Of a stretch of DNA of 64,000 nt, positions 36,427 to 46,700 are shown piece by piece. The stretch covers positions 70,018,546 to 70,082,545 of the forward strand of contig OZ007570.1 in assembly GCA_963931925.1 (NCBI GenBank), in the 5' to 3' direction. The stretch is from Onchidella celtica. Lineage: Eukaryota > Mollusca > Gastropoda > Systellommatophora > Onchidiidae. The notes beneath the pieces were generated by a model, which did no database searches, was not told the DNA's origin, and was given only the letters and a program-made list of their open reading frames with translations. The translations under genes were made by a program, and so were the position numbers. Position 1 is the first letter of the stretch. Every line of letters begins with the position of its first letter.

Positions 36427-38715
36427 CGATCAAATCAGTGGTGTTGATATTGGAGATCAGATCATTGGTGTTGATGGTGGAGATCAGATCATTGGTACTG
36501 ATGTTGAGATCAGATCATTGGTACTGATGCTAAGATCAGATCATTGGTACTGATGCTGAGATTAGATCATTGGTATTGATGGTGATATCAGATCATTGGT
36601 ACTGATGTTGAGATCAGATCATTGGTATTGATGGTGAGATCAGATCATTGGTATTGATGGTGAAATCAGATCATTGGTGTTGATGCTGAGATCAGATCAT
36701 TGGTATTGATGATGAGATCAGAACATTAATGTTGATGGTGAGATTAGATCATTGGTGTTGATGGTGAGATAAGATCATTGGTGTTGATGGTGAGATCAGA
36801 TCATTGGTGTTAATGGTGAGATCAGATCATTGGTGTTGATGGTAAGATCAGAACATTAATGTTGATGGAGAGACCAGATCATAGGTGTTGATGGTGAGAT
36901 CAGATCATTGGTATTGATGGTAAGATCAGATCATTGGTGTTGATGGTGAGATCAGGTCATTGGTGTTGATGGTAAGATCAGAACATTAATGTTGATGGTG
37001 AGATCAGATCATAGGTGTTGATGGTGAGATCAGATCATAGATGTTAATGGTAAGATTAGAACATTAATGTTGATGGTGAGATCAGATCATAGATGTTGAT
37101 GGTGAGATCAGATCATTGGTGTTGATGGTGAGATCAGATCGTAGGTGTTGATGGTGAGATCAGATCATTGGTGTTGATGGTAAGATCAGAACATTAATGT
37201 TGATGGAGAGACCAGATCATAGGTGTTGATGGTGAGATCAGATCATAGGTGTTGATGGTGAGATCAGATCATTGGTGTTGATGGTGAGATCAGATAATTG
37301 CTTTTGATGGTGAGATCAGATCATTGCTGTTGATGGTGAGATCATATCATTGGTGTTAATGGTAAGATCAGATCATTAATGTTGATGGTGAGATCAGATC
37401 ATGGGTGTTGATGGTGAGATCAGATCATAGGTGTTGATGGTAAGATCAGAACATTAATGTTGATGTTGAGATCAGATCATAGGTGTTGATGGTGAGATTA
37501 GATCATAGGTGTTGATGGTAAGATCAGATCATTGGTGTTGATGGTAAGATCAGAACATTAATGTTGATGGTGAGATCAGATCATAGGTGTTGATGGTGAG
37601 ATCAGATCATAGGTGTTGATGGTGAGATCAGATCATTGGTGTTAATGGTGAGATCAGATCATTGGTGTTGATAATAAGTTCAGAACATTAATGTTGATGG
37701 AGAGACCAGATCATAATTGTTAATGGTGATATCAGATCATTGGTGTTGATGGTGAGATCAAATAATTAATGTTGATGGTGAGATAAGATCATTGGTGTTG
37801 ATGATGAGATCAGATCATTAATGTTAATGGTGAGATCAGATCATTGGTGTTAATGGTGAGATCAGGTCATTGGTATTGATGCTGAGATTAGATCATTGGT
37901 ATTGATGGTGAGATCAGATCATTGGTATTTATGGTGAAATCAGATCATTGGTGTTGATGTTGAGATCAGATCATTGGTATTGATGGTGAGATCAGAACAT
38001 TAATGTTGATGGTGAGATCAGATCATTGGTGTTGATGGTGAGATCACATCATTGGTGTGGATGGTGAGATCAGATTATTGGTGTTGATGGTGAGATCAGA
38101 TCATTGGTGTTGATGGTAAGATCAGAACATTAATGTTGATGGAGAGACCAGATCATAGGTGTTGATGGCGAGATCAGATCATTAGTGTTGATTGTGAGAT
38201 CAGATCATTGGTATTGATGGTGACATCAGATCATTGGTATTCGTGGTGACATCAGATAATTAATGTTATTGGTGAGATCAGATCATTGATATTGATGGTG
38301 AGATCAGAACATTAATGTTGATGGAGAGATCAGATCATTGGTGCTGATGATGAGATCAGATCATTCGTATTGATAGTAAGATCAGAACATTAATGTCGTT
38401 GATGAGATCAGATCATAGGTGTTGATGGTGAGATCAGATCATAGGTGTTGATGGTGAGATCAGATCATTGGTGTTGATGGTGAGATCAGATCTTTGGTGC
38501 TGATGATAAGGTCAGAACATTAATGTTGACGGAGAGACCAGATCATAGGTGTTGATAGTGAGATCAGATCATTGGTATTGATGGTGAGATCAGATCATTG
38601 GTGTTTATGGTGAGATCAGAACATTAATGCTGATGGTGAGATCAGATAATAGGTGTTGATGGTGAGATCAGATCATTGGTGTTCATGGTGGAGATCAGAT
38701 CATTGGTATTGATGG
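36427..38715 (+). repeat. 26-bp minisatellite array, left part
   Basis: Tandem units of 26 bases with core GAGATCAGATCATTGG, followed by a variable T(A/G)TTGATGGT. Common variants carry GAACATTAATG or CATAGGTG. The array is non-coding: TGA falls in every unit and 26 is not a multiple of three. It stops at 38715 because element 2 inserted there, and it resumes at 48032. Confidence 0.96.
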
Positions 38716-40046
38716 TGTTACGAGCTGGGTCCTCGAGTGTTACGAGTTCAAAGAAGGGTGTTACAGACGGGGATTACTGTGCTCGTGTTTTACGGGGATG
38801 GTTAATTATAAATTTACGTGTTCGACTGCATTTTTAATAAATATCGAGAGGTTTTAGAAATTACTCTGCCATACCATGCCACATACACTAATAACAATTT
38901 CGAGTACGTTATATCAAGGACCTTGTAGGGCCACAAATTTATTACTTAAAATTCCTAACAATTTCGTCTATCGTTTACATATTAAAAGACAACATTGCAG
39001 CATCAAATGAAAATACTAAAATACATAACTATAAATCTCCTCTAGATCCTTAAGAGATTTGAAACTCTATATCATTCTGATTCATACACAGTTTACTTAG
39101 TAATTATTCATCTTCAGAAATATAGACTGCCTACTACTTCACAAATAATATCCTTATGTCTCAGACGACAATATTAACTCATTTAACTGCTTATAAAGGA
39201 TCAAACCGTCAAGACACACTGACGTAGTTAAGATAGATCTAATCTAGATCTGTTCTAGGATGGGCTGGCAATCCCCAGCCTCATCCAGACACATCAATTA
39301 CAATTTACAAATGTGTATATCAGTCACTCTTTCTAGATCTTAATTGCAAGTAAAACTTTATGGTCTTGCATTCCTTTGATCGCACGTCTGCTGGAAAGTT
39401 AGGGTCAGATTCACATCATCTCGAATCATTTTGATGAAACTTACGATTGGTTCCCTGAAACGATTTCAGGGAACTGGAGAAAATAGCTGTGGATTATTTT
39501 CATTGTCTATCCAGGACATAGACATGACTTAACAGTCTGTTGGTTCTCTCTGGCTGAACCGTATTAGCCGACAACCCTCGTAGCTGGAAGATCTACATGG
39601 AAGTGAGGTAGCATAAAGATGCTCCCGCTTATCTTCTGCAACTCACGTGACTGCTCAAATTTGATTGGTGCATCCACTTCGAGCTCCGCTCGCAGCGCCA
39701 ATAGATTCTATTAATAGTAACAGACAAAGTCAGACCTAGGATGTCAAAACCTTTCGCAAAGTCTCTACACCCTAAACGTTTTATGTACGAATTTCTTCAC
39801 TCCTTATTCGCCCCGTCTTTCCCTGTTAAGGTACACCCAAACCACGGGGTCGAAAACTGCATCGTCACTGTTAATTTATCCATTCGTTCTATCCTGACCC
39901 ACTTTCTTTCCATCTCTAAGAAAAGCGTTACAAAAACAAACTGTCCACGGGAATAGTTCAAGGACGTTTGCACTGGCTAAAATCAATGATGCCATGTAAT
40001 AAACAATGCGTGACCTAGCACGGCAATTCAAATCCTAATCCTGACA
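38716..40046 (-). repeat. Element 2 LTR, 3' copy
   Basis: 1331 bases. On the minus strand it begins TGTCAGGATTAGG and ends CTCGTAACA. It lies next to the polypurine tract. GCCGTGCTAGGTCACG sits close to the U3 start (plus-strand 40010-40025), a box also found in the two solo LTRs. The 71-residue ORF present in both LTRs is antisense and not a gene. Confidence 0.95.
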
Positions 40047-40059
40047 TATCCCCCACCCC
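40047..40059 (-). other. Polypurine tract of element 2
   Basis: On the minus strand GGGGTGGGGGATA lies directly before TGTCAGG of the 3' LTR. It is the primer site for plus-strand DNA synthesis. Confidence 0.85.
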
Positions 40060-40725
40060 AGTGAAAATTTTAAATAAAATTTACACGATAAGATCCAAGA
40101 AATCTCAAAGTTATTGTGGTAGGGGCTTAAGTAGTACTGTAGAAAGATGAGACTTAAGCTTGAGAAGAAAAATCTAACTAAGAACGTGCATATTGGATGG
40201 ACAAAAAGCATACAATTATTGATGCCACGTTCTATAGAATTTATTCTATTTAAATATTCTTACTGCACACAATCAAAATTCTCAGAAACATCTATAATAA
40301 TAATGAGTATATCACTGTATACTGCTGGATTAAAGTATAACTATTATCAAATAATGAAGCCTTACTGAAGGAATAGGCTTATAATTATATAGTCAACACA
40401 CACAATTGCTGCTTATATACACATTCACACACAATATATTGTTAATTAAAATACTGTGGTATCCAATGGCAGCAGTAGCTCTGGTAGCTTGGTTTGCCAT
40501 GTCTTCATCTCATTGACCCGCTGACAAGGGCGTCAGGTTTGCCAGAAGTTCAGGTCACAGTCAGGAATGACGCTGGTGGAAAAAGGATATTCACAAAAAA
40601 AAGGATTGTAAAACTGGTTCATAAAGTAATGAACAAGATAAATGTGAATCCATCCACCGTCTAGAATTGAGGGGGACAAGCACTATCCAACCCCAATACA
40701 AGACACAACACTCTTTAATAGGAAT

Positions 40726-43602
40726 TTAAATGAGACGTGACAAAATATCAGCTTGGGAATTGTCACCGCCCGGGATAGACCGGATAACAAACCGGTATTC
40801 CTGGAGTGCAAGACTCCACCTCGTTAATCGAGCATTTTTAGCCCTGTTAGTCTTTAAGAATAACAACGGACGATGGTCCGTTTCAATTATAAACTCGGAC
40901 ATAAGTAGATATCTCGAAAATGCGTTTACAGCAAAAATGATAGCGAGGCACTCTCGCTCGATAATTGCATAGCGGCATTCCCTATCCAGCAACTTGCGGC
41001 TGGCGTATAGACATGGCCGCAAAGTATCGTCTCGTTCCTGTAATAACACAGCTCCCAATCCCTTGTCCGACGCATCAGTGCGGACAATAAATATTTGGTT
41101 TATGTCTGGAAGTATGAGAATGGGGGAAGTGGAAAACAATTGTTGAACGGTACGAAGTGTATCAGCACATTCGGTTGTCCATTTCACTTTATTAGGAAAA
41201 TACTTTCTTGTGAGGTCCGATAACGGAGCTGTAAGCGAAGAAAAATTTGGAATGAATTTCCTATAATAGTTAAGAAAGCCCAATAAACTACGAACTTCTT
41301 TCATAGTTCGAGGAGGTTGGAGCTTTAAGATGGTAGTTATCTTCTTGTTATCTGGAGTCTGAACGCCGTGGGCAATTGTATGGCCCAGAAAATTAATTTC
41401 ATTATATCCTAAAAATACCTTACTGGGTTTCGCCGTAAGGCCAGCTCGACGAAGAGCAATAAAAACTTGTCGTAGGGCTGCGATGTGGCCCGACCAATCG
41501 GTTTCATAAATACAAATGTCGTCAAAATACGACAATACGGAATTCATACCCTGGAGCAATATTGTCATCATACGGGCGAAAGTAGCAGGGGCTGTAACTA
41601 ACCCGAAAGGCATATAGCGCCACTGCATAAGACCCAACGGAGTCTGAAAAGCGGTATATTGCTTGCTATTCTCATCAAGCGGAATTTGCCAATAGCCTTT
41701 GGAAAGATCAATTTTAGAAAAAATCGTTGCCCTCGCTAACTGAGCAAAAAGATTCTCCTGGTTGGGAATCGGTTCAGCGTCATATATCGTAACCTCATTA
41801 AGTTTACGATAGTCAATACAAAAACGCACTGTATCATCTTTTTTTTTCACTAAGACGATGGGTGAGTTATATGGACTCGTCGATCGCTCTATCACTCCCA
41901 GGTGAAACATGTTACGTACCTCGGTTATTATAGTCTCTTGTGCGTGCAGCGGACGCGGATATGGTTTCACAAAGACGGGTACATCCGTCTTTAATCTTAT
42001 AACATGCTGTACCAAAGAAGTATTACCTGGTAGATCAGTAAAGACAGTAGTAAACTCGTTAAGCAAATCTCTTAAATCTTGTCTTTGCGATTCAGATAAA
42101 TCTGGATTTATATTCACATCCGAAGTGTTTTCAGAAGATCGAAGTGCGGGTATTGAATTCTCTATCTTAATAGGATCATCATCGTCAACTGAAACTAAGG
42201 CCGCATTGGCCTGAGCAATCACATTTCGGCGATTATTCTGTCGATTATCATCGTCGGACAGGTATTGCTTTAACATATTTATATGGAAGACTTTGTCCTG
42301 TCCTCGAATTTTGACAAGATAATTTACTCGAGAAAGTCTCTTTAGAACTTTAAAAGGTCCCTTCCATGTAAGAAGGAGTTTATTTTTCGTTTCCGGAAGG
42401 AGAACAAGAGTTTGGTCTCCGACGGTCAAGGTTCGCAATCGGCTACCTTGATCACGATATTGTTTATAAAGACTAGCATGCGCAGCTGAAGATTTTTGTG
42501 CGAGCTGACATGCGTTAAGTATTCGCTGGCGCAAGTCTACAACGTATTGATATGCAGACTGCGTATCATTGTCGTCGGTGTCTGATCCGGCGAATAAATC
42601 ATGGAGTATGGCCATTGGACCACGCGGCTTACGACCATACAATAATTCGAAGGGAGAAAAACCCGTCGATGCGTTCGGTAGTTCTCGGTATGCAAAAAGA
42701 ATAGCGGGGAGTTGTCGATCCCAATCACTCGGTTTGTCGGCGGAAACTCGTGCAAGCATACTTTTCATGGTAGCATTCCAACGCTCACAGCAGCCATTAG
42801 ACTGTGGGTGGTATGGAGATGTCAATCTTTGTTTAATCCCGATCAACTCCAAGACTTTCTTAAAAAGCTCAGAGGTAAACTGTGGACCTCTGTCCGATAA
42901 AATTTCAACTGGAAACCCAAGACGCGAAAAAACAGTAATAAGAGCTTCAGCGATATGATCAGCTGAAATGTCTTTTAGCGGAATGGCCTCTGGCCAACGG
43001 GTTGCGTAGTCAATGACAGAAAGTATAAAACGATGTCCTCTGTCTGACTTGTGTAGAGGACCAACTATATCTACGGCAACGCGCTCAAATGGTCTGGAAA
43101 CCATAGGCATCTCCTGCAGAGGAGCTCTCGATGCTCTTCCTTTAGGTGTACGTCTCTGACATACGTCACATGTTGATACGAACCGGTTTACATCTGCGTA
43201 AATACTGGGCCAAAAAAATTGCGATAGTATTCGAGACTTAGTTCTGGCCTTTCCCTGGTGACCCGCCAAGGAAGTGTCATGCGCGAGACGAATAATGTCG
43301 CGACGAAAAGATCTCGGTACTACAAGCTGCATAATGGCCTCTCGCTTATTCCGAAAATTACGATATAATAAGTCATGTTTAATAAGAAACTTAGAGGTAT
43401 CCGGTGCGGTAGGATCAACCTTAGCAAACAAATGTTTCAATGTGGGATCTGAATGTTGCTCATCATGAAATGCACTAGACGTTATGTTCACTTCAATAGT
43501 AGGATTACTCAATGGACTGTCTGCTCGTCGGCTCGATTGTAGGCGTGTTGTCGCACAAGCAACACTCTCATCCTCAGTCCAAATTTCCAATAGGAAACTT
43601 AT
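40726..43602 (-). CDS. pol: Element 2 pol: integrase - reverse transcriptase - RNase H
   Basis: The open frame starts at about 43602 without its own ATG (the 954-residue count begins at a TTG at 43590), as expected for a frame entered by recoding. Order with rough residues: HHCC finger LAHDTSLAGHQG...CDVCQRR (100-145); DDE core VAVDIVGPL (172), ILSDRGPQF (234), NGCCERWNATM (270); GPY/F LLLTWKGPFKVLK (410); then RT VRFCIDYRKLNEV, FSKIDLSKGYWQIPL, MPFGLVTAPATFARM and SYFDDICIY (688, YFDD); RNase H IVRTDASDKGLGAVLLQ (838), AIIERECLAII and IIETDHRPLLFL. Every catalytic residue I can check is present. Integrase lying N-terminal to RT is opposite to ordinary gypsy elements and defines the Gmr1 group. 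The stop lies about 670 bases before the polypurine tract. Confidence 0.95.
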   Translation of the reverse strand: MSFLLEIWTEDESVACATTRLQSSRRADSPLSNPTIEVNITSSAFHDEQHSDPTLKHLFAKVDPTAPDTSKFLIKHDLLYRNFRNKREAIMQLVVPRSFRRDIIRLAHDTSLAGHQGKARTKSRILSQFFWPSIYADVNRFVSTCDVCQRRTPKGRASRAPLQEMPMVSRPFERVAVDIVGPLHKSDRGHRFILSVIDYATRWPEAIPLKDISADHIAEALITVFSRLGFPVEILSDRGPQFTSELFKKVLELIGIKQRLTSPYHPQSNGCCERWNATMKSMLARVSADKPSDWDRQLPAILFAYRELPNASTGFSPFELLYGRKPRGPMAILHDLFAGSDTDDNDTQSAYQYVVDLRQRILNACQLAQKSSAAHASLYKQYRDQGSRLRTLTVGDQTLVLLPETKNKLLLTWKGPFKVLKRLSRVNYLVKIRGQDKVFHINMLKQYLSDDDNRQNNRRNVIAQANAALVSVDDDDPIKIENSIPALRSSENTSDVNINPDLSESQRQDLRDLLNEFTTVFTDLPGNTSLVQHVIRLKTDVPVFVKPYPRPLHAQETIITEVRNMFHLGVIERSTSPYNSPIVLVKKKDDTVRFCIDYRKLNEVTIYDAEPIPNQENLFAQLARATIFSKIDLSKGYWQIPLDENSKQYTAFQTPLGLMQWRYMPFGLVTAPATFARMMTILLQGMNSVLSYFDDICIYETDWSGHIAALRQVFIALRRAGLTAKPSKVFLGYNEINFLGHTIAHGVQTPDNKKITTILKLQPPRTMKEVRSLLGFLNYYRKFIPNFSSLTAPLSDLTRKYFPNKVKWTTECADTLRTVQQLFSTSPILILPDINQIFIVRTDASDKGLGAVLLQERDDTLRPCLYASRKLLDRECRYAIIERECLAIIFAVNAFSRYLLMSEFIIETDHRPLLFLKTNRAKNARLTRWSLALQEYRFVIRSIPGGDNSQADILSRLI

Positions 43603-43918
43603 TTACTTGAGGTACATTCCCTATGATTATATCAGCCACCGGATTAGGTAGTACACATGCAGTAACAGTACCTGTGAGAAAAGGTGTATCAATATAAACT
43701 TCTGCAAGACGGAATCGCTCTACAGATCCGCCAAAAGTAATACAAGTTACCTCCTTGTCCAAAAATTGTGTTGGACGGACTAGTGACTGTCGAACGCCGA
43801 TAGTCGTGCATCCGGAGTCACGTAGAACAGAAGCGCGAATCGCGTTCACGCGGCCCTGGTAAAATGTTAATTCACCCAGTTCATGTAGGGCGGACATGAC
43901 TGGAATAGTCTTTGATTG
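43574..43918 (-). CDS. pro: Element 2 aspartic protease frame
   Basis: Follows gag in the same frame after one UGA (43919-43921). Reading through gives about 114 residues, of which the last 107 start at an ATG (43897). The active-site motif is VLRDSGCTTIGVR (DSG in place of the commoner DTG; both occur in retroelement proteases). ITFGG and ADIIIGNVP follow, the flap-side and ILG-like (IIG) segments. It matches the protease part of element 1 in layout. The frame ends at TGA 43574-43576, about 29 bases into the pol frame, so pol probably needs a +1 shift here. Confidence 0.85.
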   Translation of the reverse strand, partial: QSKTIPVMSALHELGELTFYQGRVNAIRASVLRDSGCTTIGVRQSLVRPTQFLDKEVTCITFGGSVERFRLAEVYIDTPFLTGTVTACVLPNPVADIIIGNVPQVNKFPIGNLD

Positions 43919-45169
43919 TCATGAAGATTCAGAATGACCGTCAGTCTCATAAAGTGTAGGTTTAACCGAGCAGGCATTTGCGGATTCCAATTTCACGTTA
44001 CAAAATCTCTGTATGTGGCCTACCCTATTACACTTATAACATATAGTACGATTAGGATCGTTTCCACGATAGGGAAGACTCTGCGGTCTATTATAATTAT
44101 GATTATCATCAAAATGCATTCGTCGCGGCGGTCCCTGAGGCCGGTTATATTGTTGGCCTGGATAGTTGCCACGATAATATGGGCGAGGCTCGTAAAAAGA
44201 ATAACTCTGGTATCCTCGACGCGGGGATACATTACCTCGATTCGGAAAATCTCTCTGTCTACAAAAAGGCGGCTCTGATTGAAAGCGTGAATTTGGGGCC
44301 TGACGACGAGTCGGCCTTGAACGATCGTGTCCGGTTGGCGCTCCTTTGCCTACGTTGGCATAACACGGTGTTGTAGTTGAAGGCTTTGCCAAAGGACGAT
44401 TTGGGTGGGCGGACGCGTATCGTTCGGCGCACGATGTGATTTCTTCAGAGGATGTCGGAGCCCTCTCTTTAAGGTGGGCGACTAAATCGGAATGACATGC
44501 GGTATAGATTTGGTCCTTTAAGACCAAATCGTAAAGTTGGGAATAATTTCCGGTAGTTACGTTCGCGAGCTCAATCCAGCGATCTAAATAATGTTTCAAC
44601 CGATTGACATAAGTTGAGAAATTTTCAGATGGCTCAGGTTTACATGAGCGAAATCTTTGATGGAAGCCATCCTCGGTATGCTGGAATCGTTTAAGCAGTG
44701 CTGTTTTAAGCTTGTCATAATCGTTGGCATCTTCTACTTTAAGGCTGTGAAATACCTCTAAAGCCTTACCTGTTAATAAATTGGACAGGCATGAACTGTA
44801 CATCGCCTGCTGCCATCCGACGCATTTAGCGTGTAACTCGAACCGATGTAAATATGCGTCGATCCGGTCGAGTTTTTCATTAAATGGTGGTAGTTTTGGT
44901 TTAGTAGCATAAGAATTGGTGGCAGTAGTGGGTGTTACAAGCGATTGTTGCTCTAACTTTTTCATTGCGAGTTCATGCTGTCTTTCCTTTTCTCTTTCTA
45001 CTTCTTTTTCTCTTTCTCTTTCTTCTTTTTCTCTTTCTCTTTCTCTTGCTTCTTTTCGATCCTCGCGCTCTCGGTCTTGTTGTACGTGTCGTTCGCACCA
45101 CGCGGCGCGTTCTTCCTCTGGTATGCCCAGAACTTTGGCAGATTCTAAATATTTAAGAAACTCAGCCAT
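43919..45169 (-). CDS. gag: Element 2 Gag with SCAN-like capsid segment
   Basis: 416-residue structural polyprotein that packages element RNA. The start MAEFLKYLESAKVLG at 45169 is the first ATG of the frame. Residues about 25-75 form a charged helix of REREKEE repeats, likely coiled coil. The capsid region starts at KLPPFNEKLDRIDAYLHR. Residues about 160-255 (FHQRFRSCKPEPSENFSTYV, RWIELANV, LYDLVLKDQIYTACHSDLVA, AERYASAHP) have the helix pattern of SCAN domains, which are known to derive from Gmr1-like Gag capsid. An Arg/Tyr/Asn-rich basic stretch precedes a single zinc knuckle, CYKCNRVGHIQRFC (about 376-390). It ends SESS-UGA, with CAA UCA downstream, a read-through-type context. Confidence 0.93.
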   Translation of the reverse strand: MAEFLKYLESAKVLGIPEEERAAWCERHVQQDREREDRKEAREREREKEEREREKEVEREKERQHELAMKKLEQQSLVTPTTATNSYATKPKLPPFNEKLDRIDAYLHRFELHAKCVGWQQAMYSSCLSNLLTGKALEVFHSLKVEDANDYDKLKTALLKRFQHTEDGFHQRFRSCKPEPSENFSTYVNRLKHYLDRWIELANVTTGNYSQLYDLVLKDQIYTACHSDLVAHLKERAPTSSEEITSCAERYASAHPNRPLAKPSTTTPCYANVGKGAPTGHDRSRPTRRQAPNSRFQSEPPFCRQRDFPNRGNVSPRRGYQSYSFYEPRPYYRGNYPGQQYNRPQGPPRRMHFDDNHNYNRPQSLPYRGNDPNRTICYKCNRVGHIQRFCNVKLESANACSVKPTLYETDGHSESS

Positions 45170-46700
45170 GATATGTTAAAGTCTGTAAATAGTAAGTATT
45201 TACCTACTATTAAGGTATATCGCGGTATCAATTATATTATATGAACAGTTATTGACTGTTAATATTAACTCAGTGTCTTATGTTAGCACTGCTTCGCGAA
45301 AAGAACGTTCTATCTCTCTCTCTCAAAATTATAGGCAGTATCACTTAAACTGCAAACACTTTATCTCTCTCTGAAAATTACAAGCAGTATCACTTAAACT
45401 GCAAACACTTTATCTCTCTCTGAAAATTACAAGCAGTATCACTTAAACTGCAAAAACTTTATCTCTCTCTCTCTCAATATAAATTCTAGTAAGGCAGTGC
45501 CGTCTATCCGTTGCTCCCACTGCAATAAAATACTATATTATATCGCCTTTACTGCGATAAATTAATGTCTCGAGTGATCACTCTCAAAATTTACGTCTCT
45601 CTCAACGCGACGAACAAGTGTCCTCTGTTATCACTGTCAAAAAACGAATCGCTCTCTCAATGCGATGAATCAAAACTATATCTCTCTCTCAACACGACAA
45701 ATTTGAAATATCTCTGTGTTCTCAAAACACTCTCAAAATTCTCTCTCTTCTCAAAACACGCACACGCAGTGTCTTCTGTTACCACTGCAAAATTATCTCT
45801 AGATCTATCTTCAACGTGAAATTGTCACGTGAACCAAAAATTTATTATATTCCTCTCTCTCTCATATGTCAATACCAGATTACAATTCAACGTGGTTTTA
45901 GCACGTGAAACACCTCAGGCATATATTGCAAACATATCAATGTTAGTATAGTAGTTTAAAGTTTATAATAAGCAAAAAGAAATACAAAAAACAGGACGCT
46001 ATACTGACAAGTAAAACGAACGAAAACAGACCCTACAAGTCCTAATTTATATTACAGATAGTTTAAGAAGAAAACAGGAGAGACATCTTCCTAAAGAAAA
46101 GTGAGGAAGGAAAAGAACGCCACAATCTATACGAATAATGGATCCCTAATAGAACTATTCACAGAGAAGCAAATCCCCCCGAGTTATTTTACATAGCCAC
46201 CAAGGCCTCCAATATCCTTCGTAATGGCAAAGAAGATATGCTAACCTATGATCCCAACCAACCTCCCGCACTTAAACTAAACATATAATAAATAGTAAAA
46301 TGGCCTGGAACACACACACAGAGCGGAAAGTACGTCGCCCTCCCCAAGACTGTTAGATAGATGGATCACTTAACTTCGTTTTTGAGGAATTCAGATGTTA
46401 ATATCCTCAATCCATAGCTCCAAGCCCAAAACTGTATTTCTGTCTGAGGTAAAACTGGATGATGAAAGGGTTCCCTCGCCGGTATCCACGGGTCAATGGG
46501 ATGTTGGGATGTTCACCATATGAAATTGAAATACAAAATATTCGATTAATACAAATTGTTTAAACTCTATAATAAAAGACCTGAAAACATAATATTACAA
46601 CAGTACAATATGAAATAATGGAATAAAAATACAATAGGTGTTAAATAAGCTAACTAAGTGGCATGGCGTTATCTAAGGTTCTTTAAGGGTCCCTCTCCAG
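45170..46700 (-). other. Element 2 5' leader with primer-binding-site candidate
   Basis: 1.5 kb without a supported ORF between the 5' LTR and gag. Just inside the LTR the minus strand reads C-TGGAGAGGGACCC (plus 46688-46700). The TGG one base after the LTR end is the expected start of a primer-binding site, but I cannot name the tRNA. Confidence 0.55.
45310..45480 (-). repeat. Tandem repeat in element 2 leader
   Basis: About three and a half units of roughly 50 bases, each with ATCTCTCTCTGAAAATTACA, then AGCAGTATCACTTAAACTGC on the plus strand. CTCTCTC words continue to about 45760. It lies in the untranslated leader between LTR and gag and could be a packaging or transcriptional feature of the element. 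Confidence 0.8.

Noticed and set aside
39741..39956. 71-residue ORF, repeated at 47726-47941
   Set aside because: Antisense inside both element 2 LTRs; same reasoning.
44916..45179. Plus-strand Ser/Phe/Leu-rich ORFs
   Set aside because: Antisense of the charged coiled-coil of Gag.
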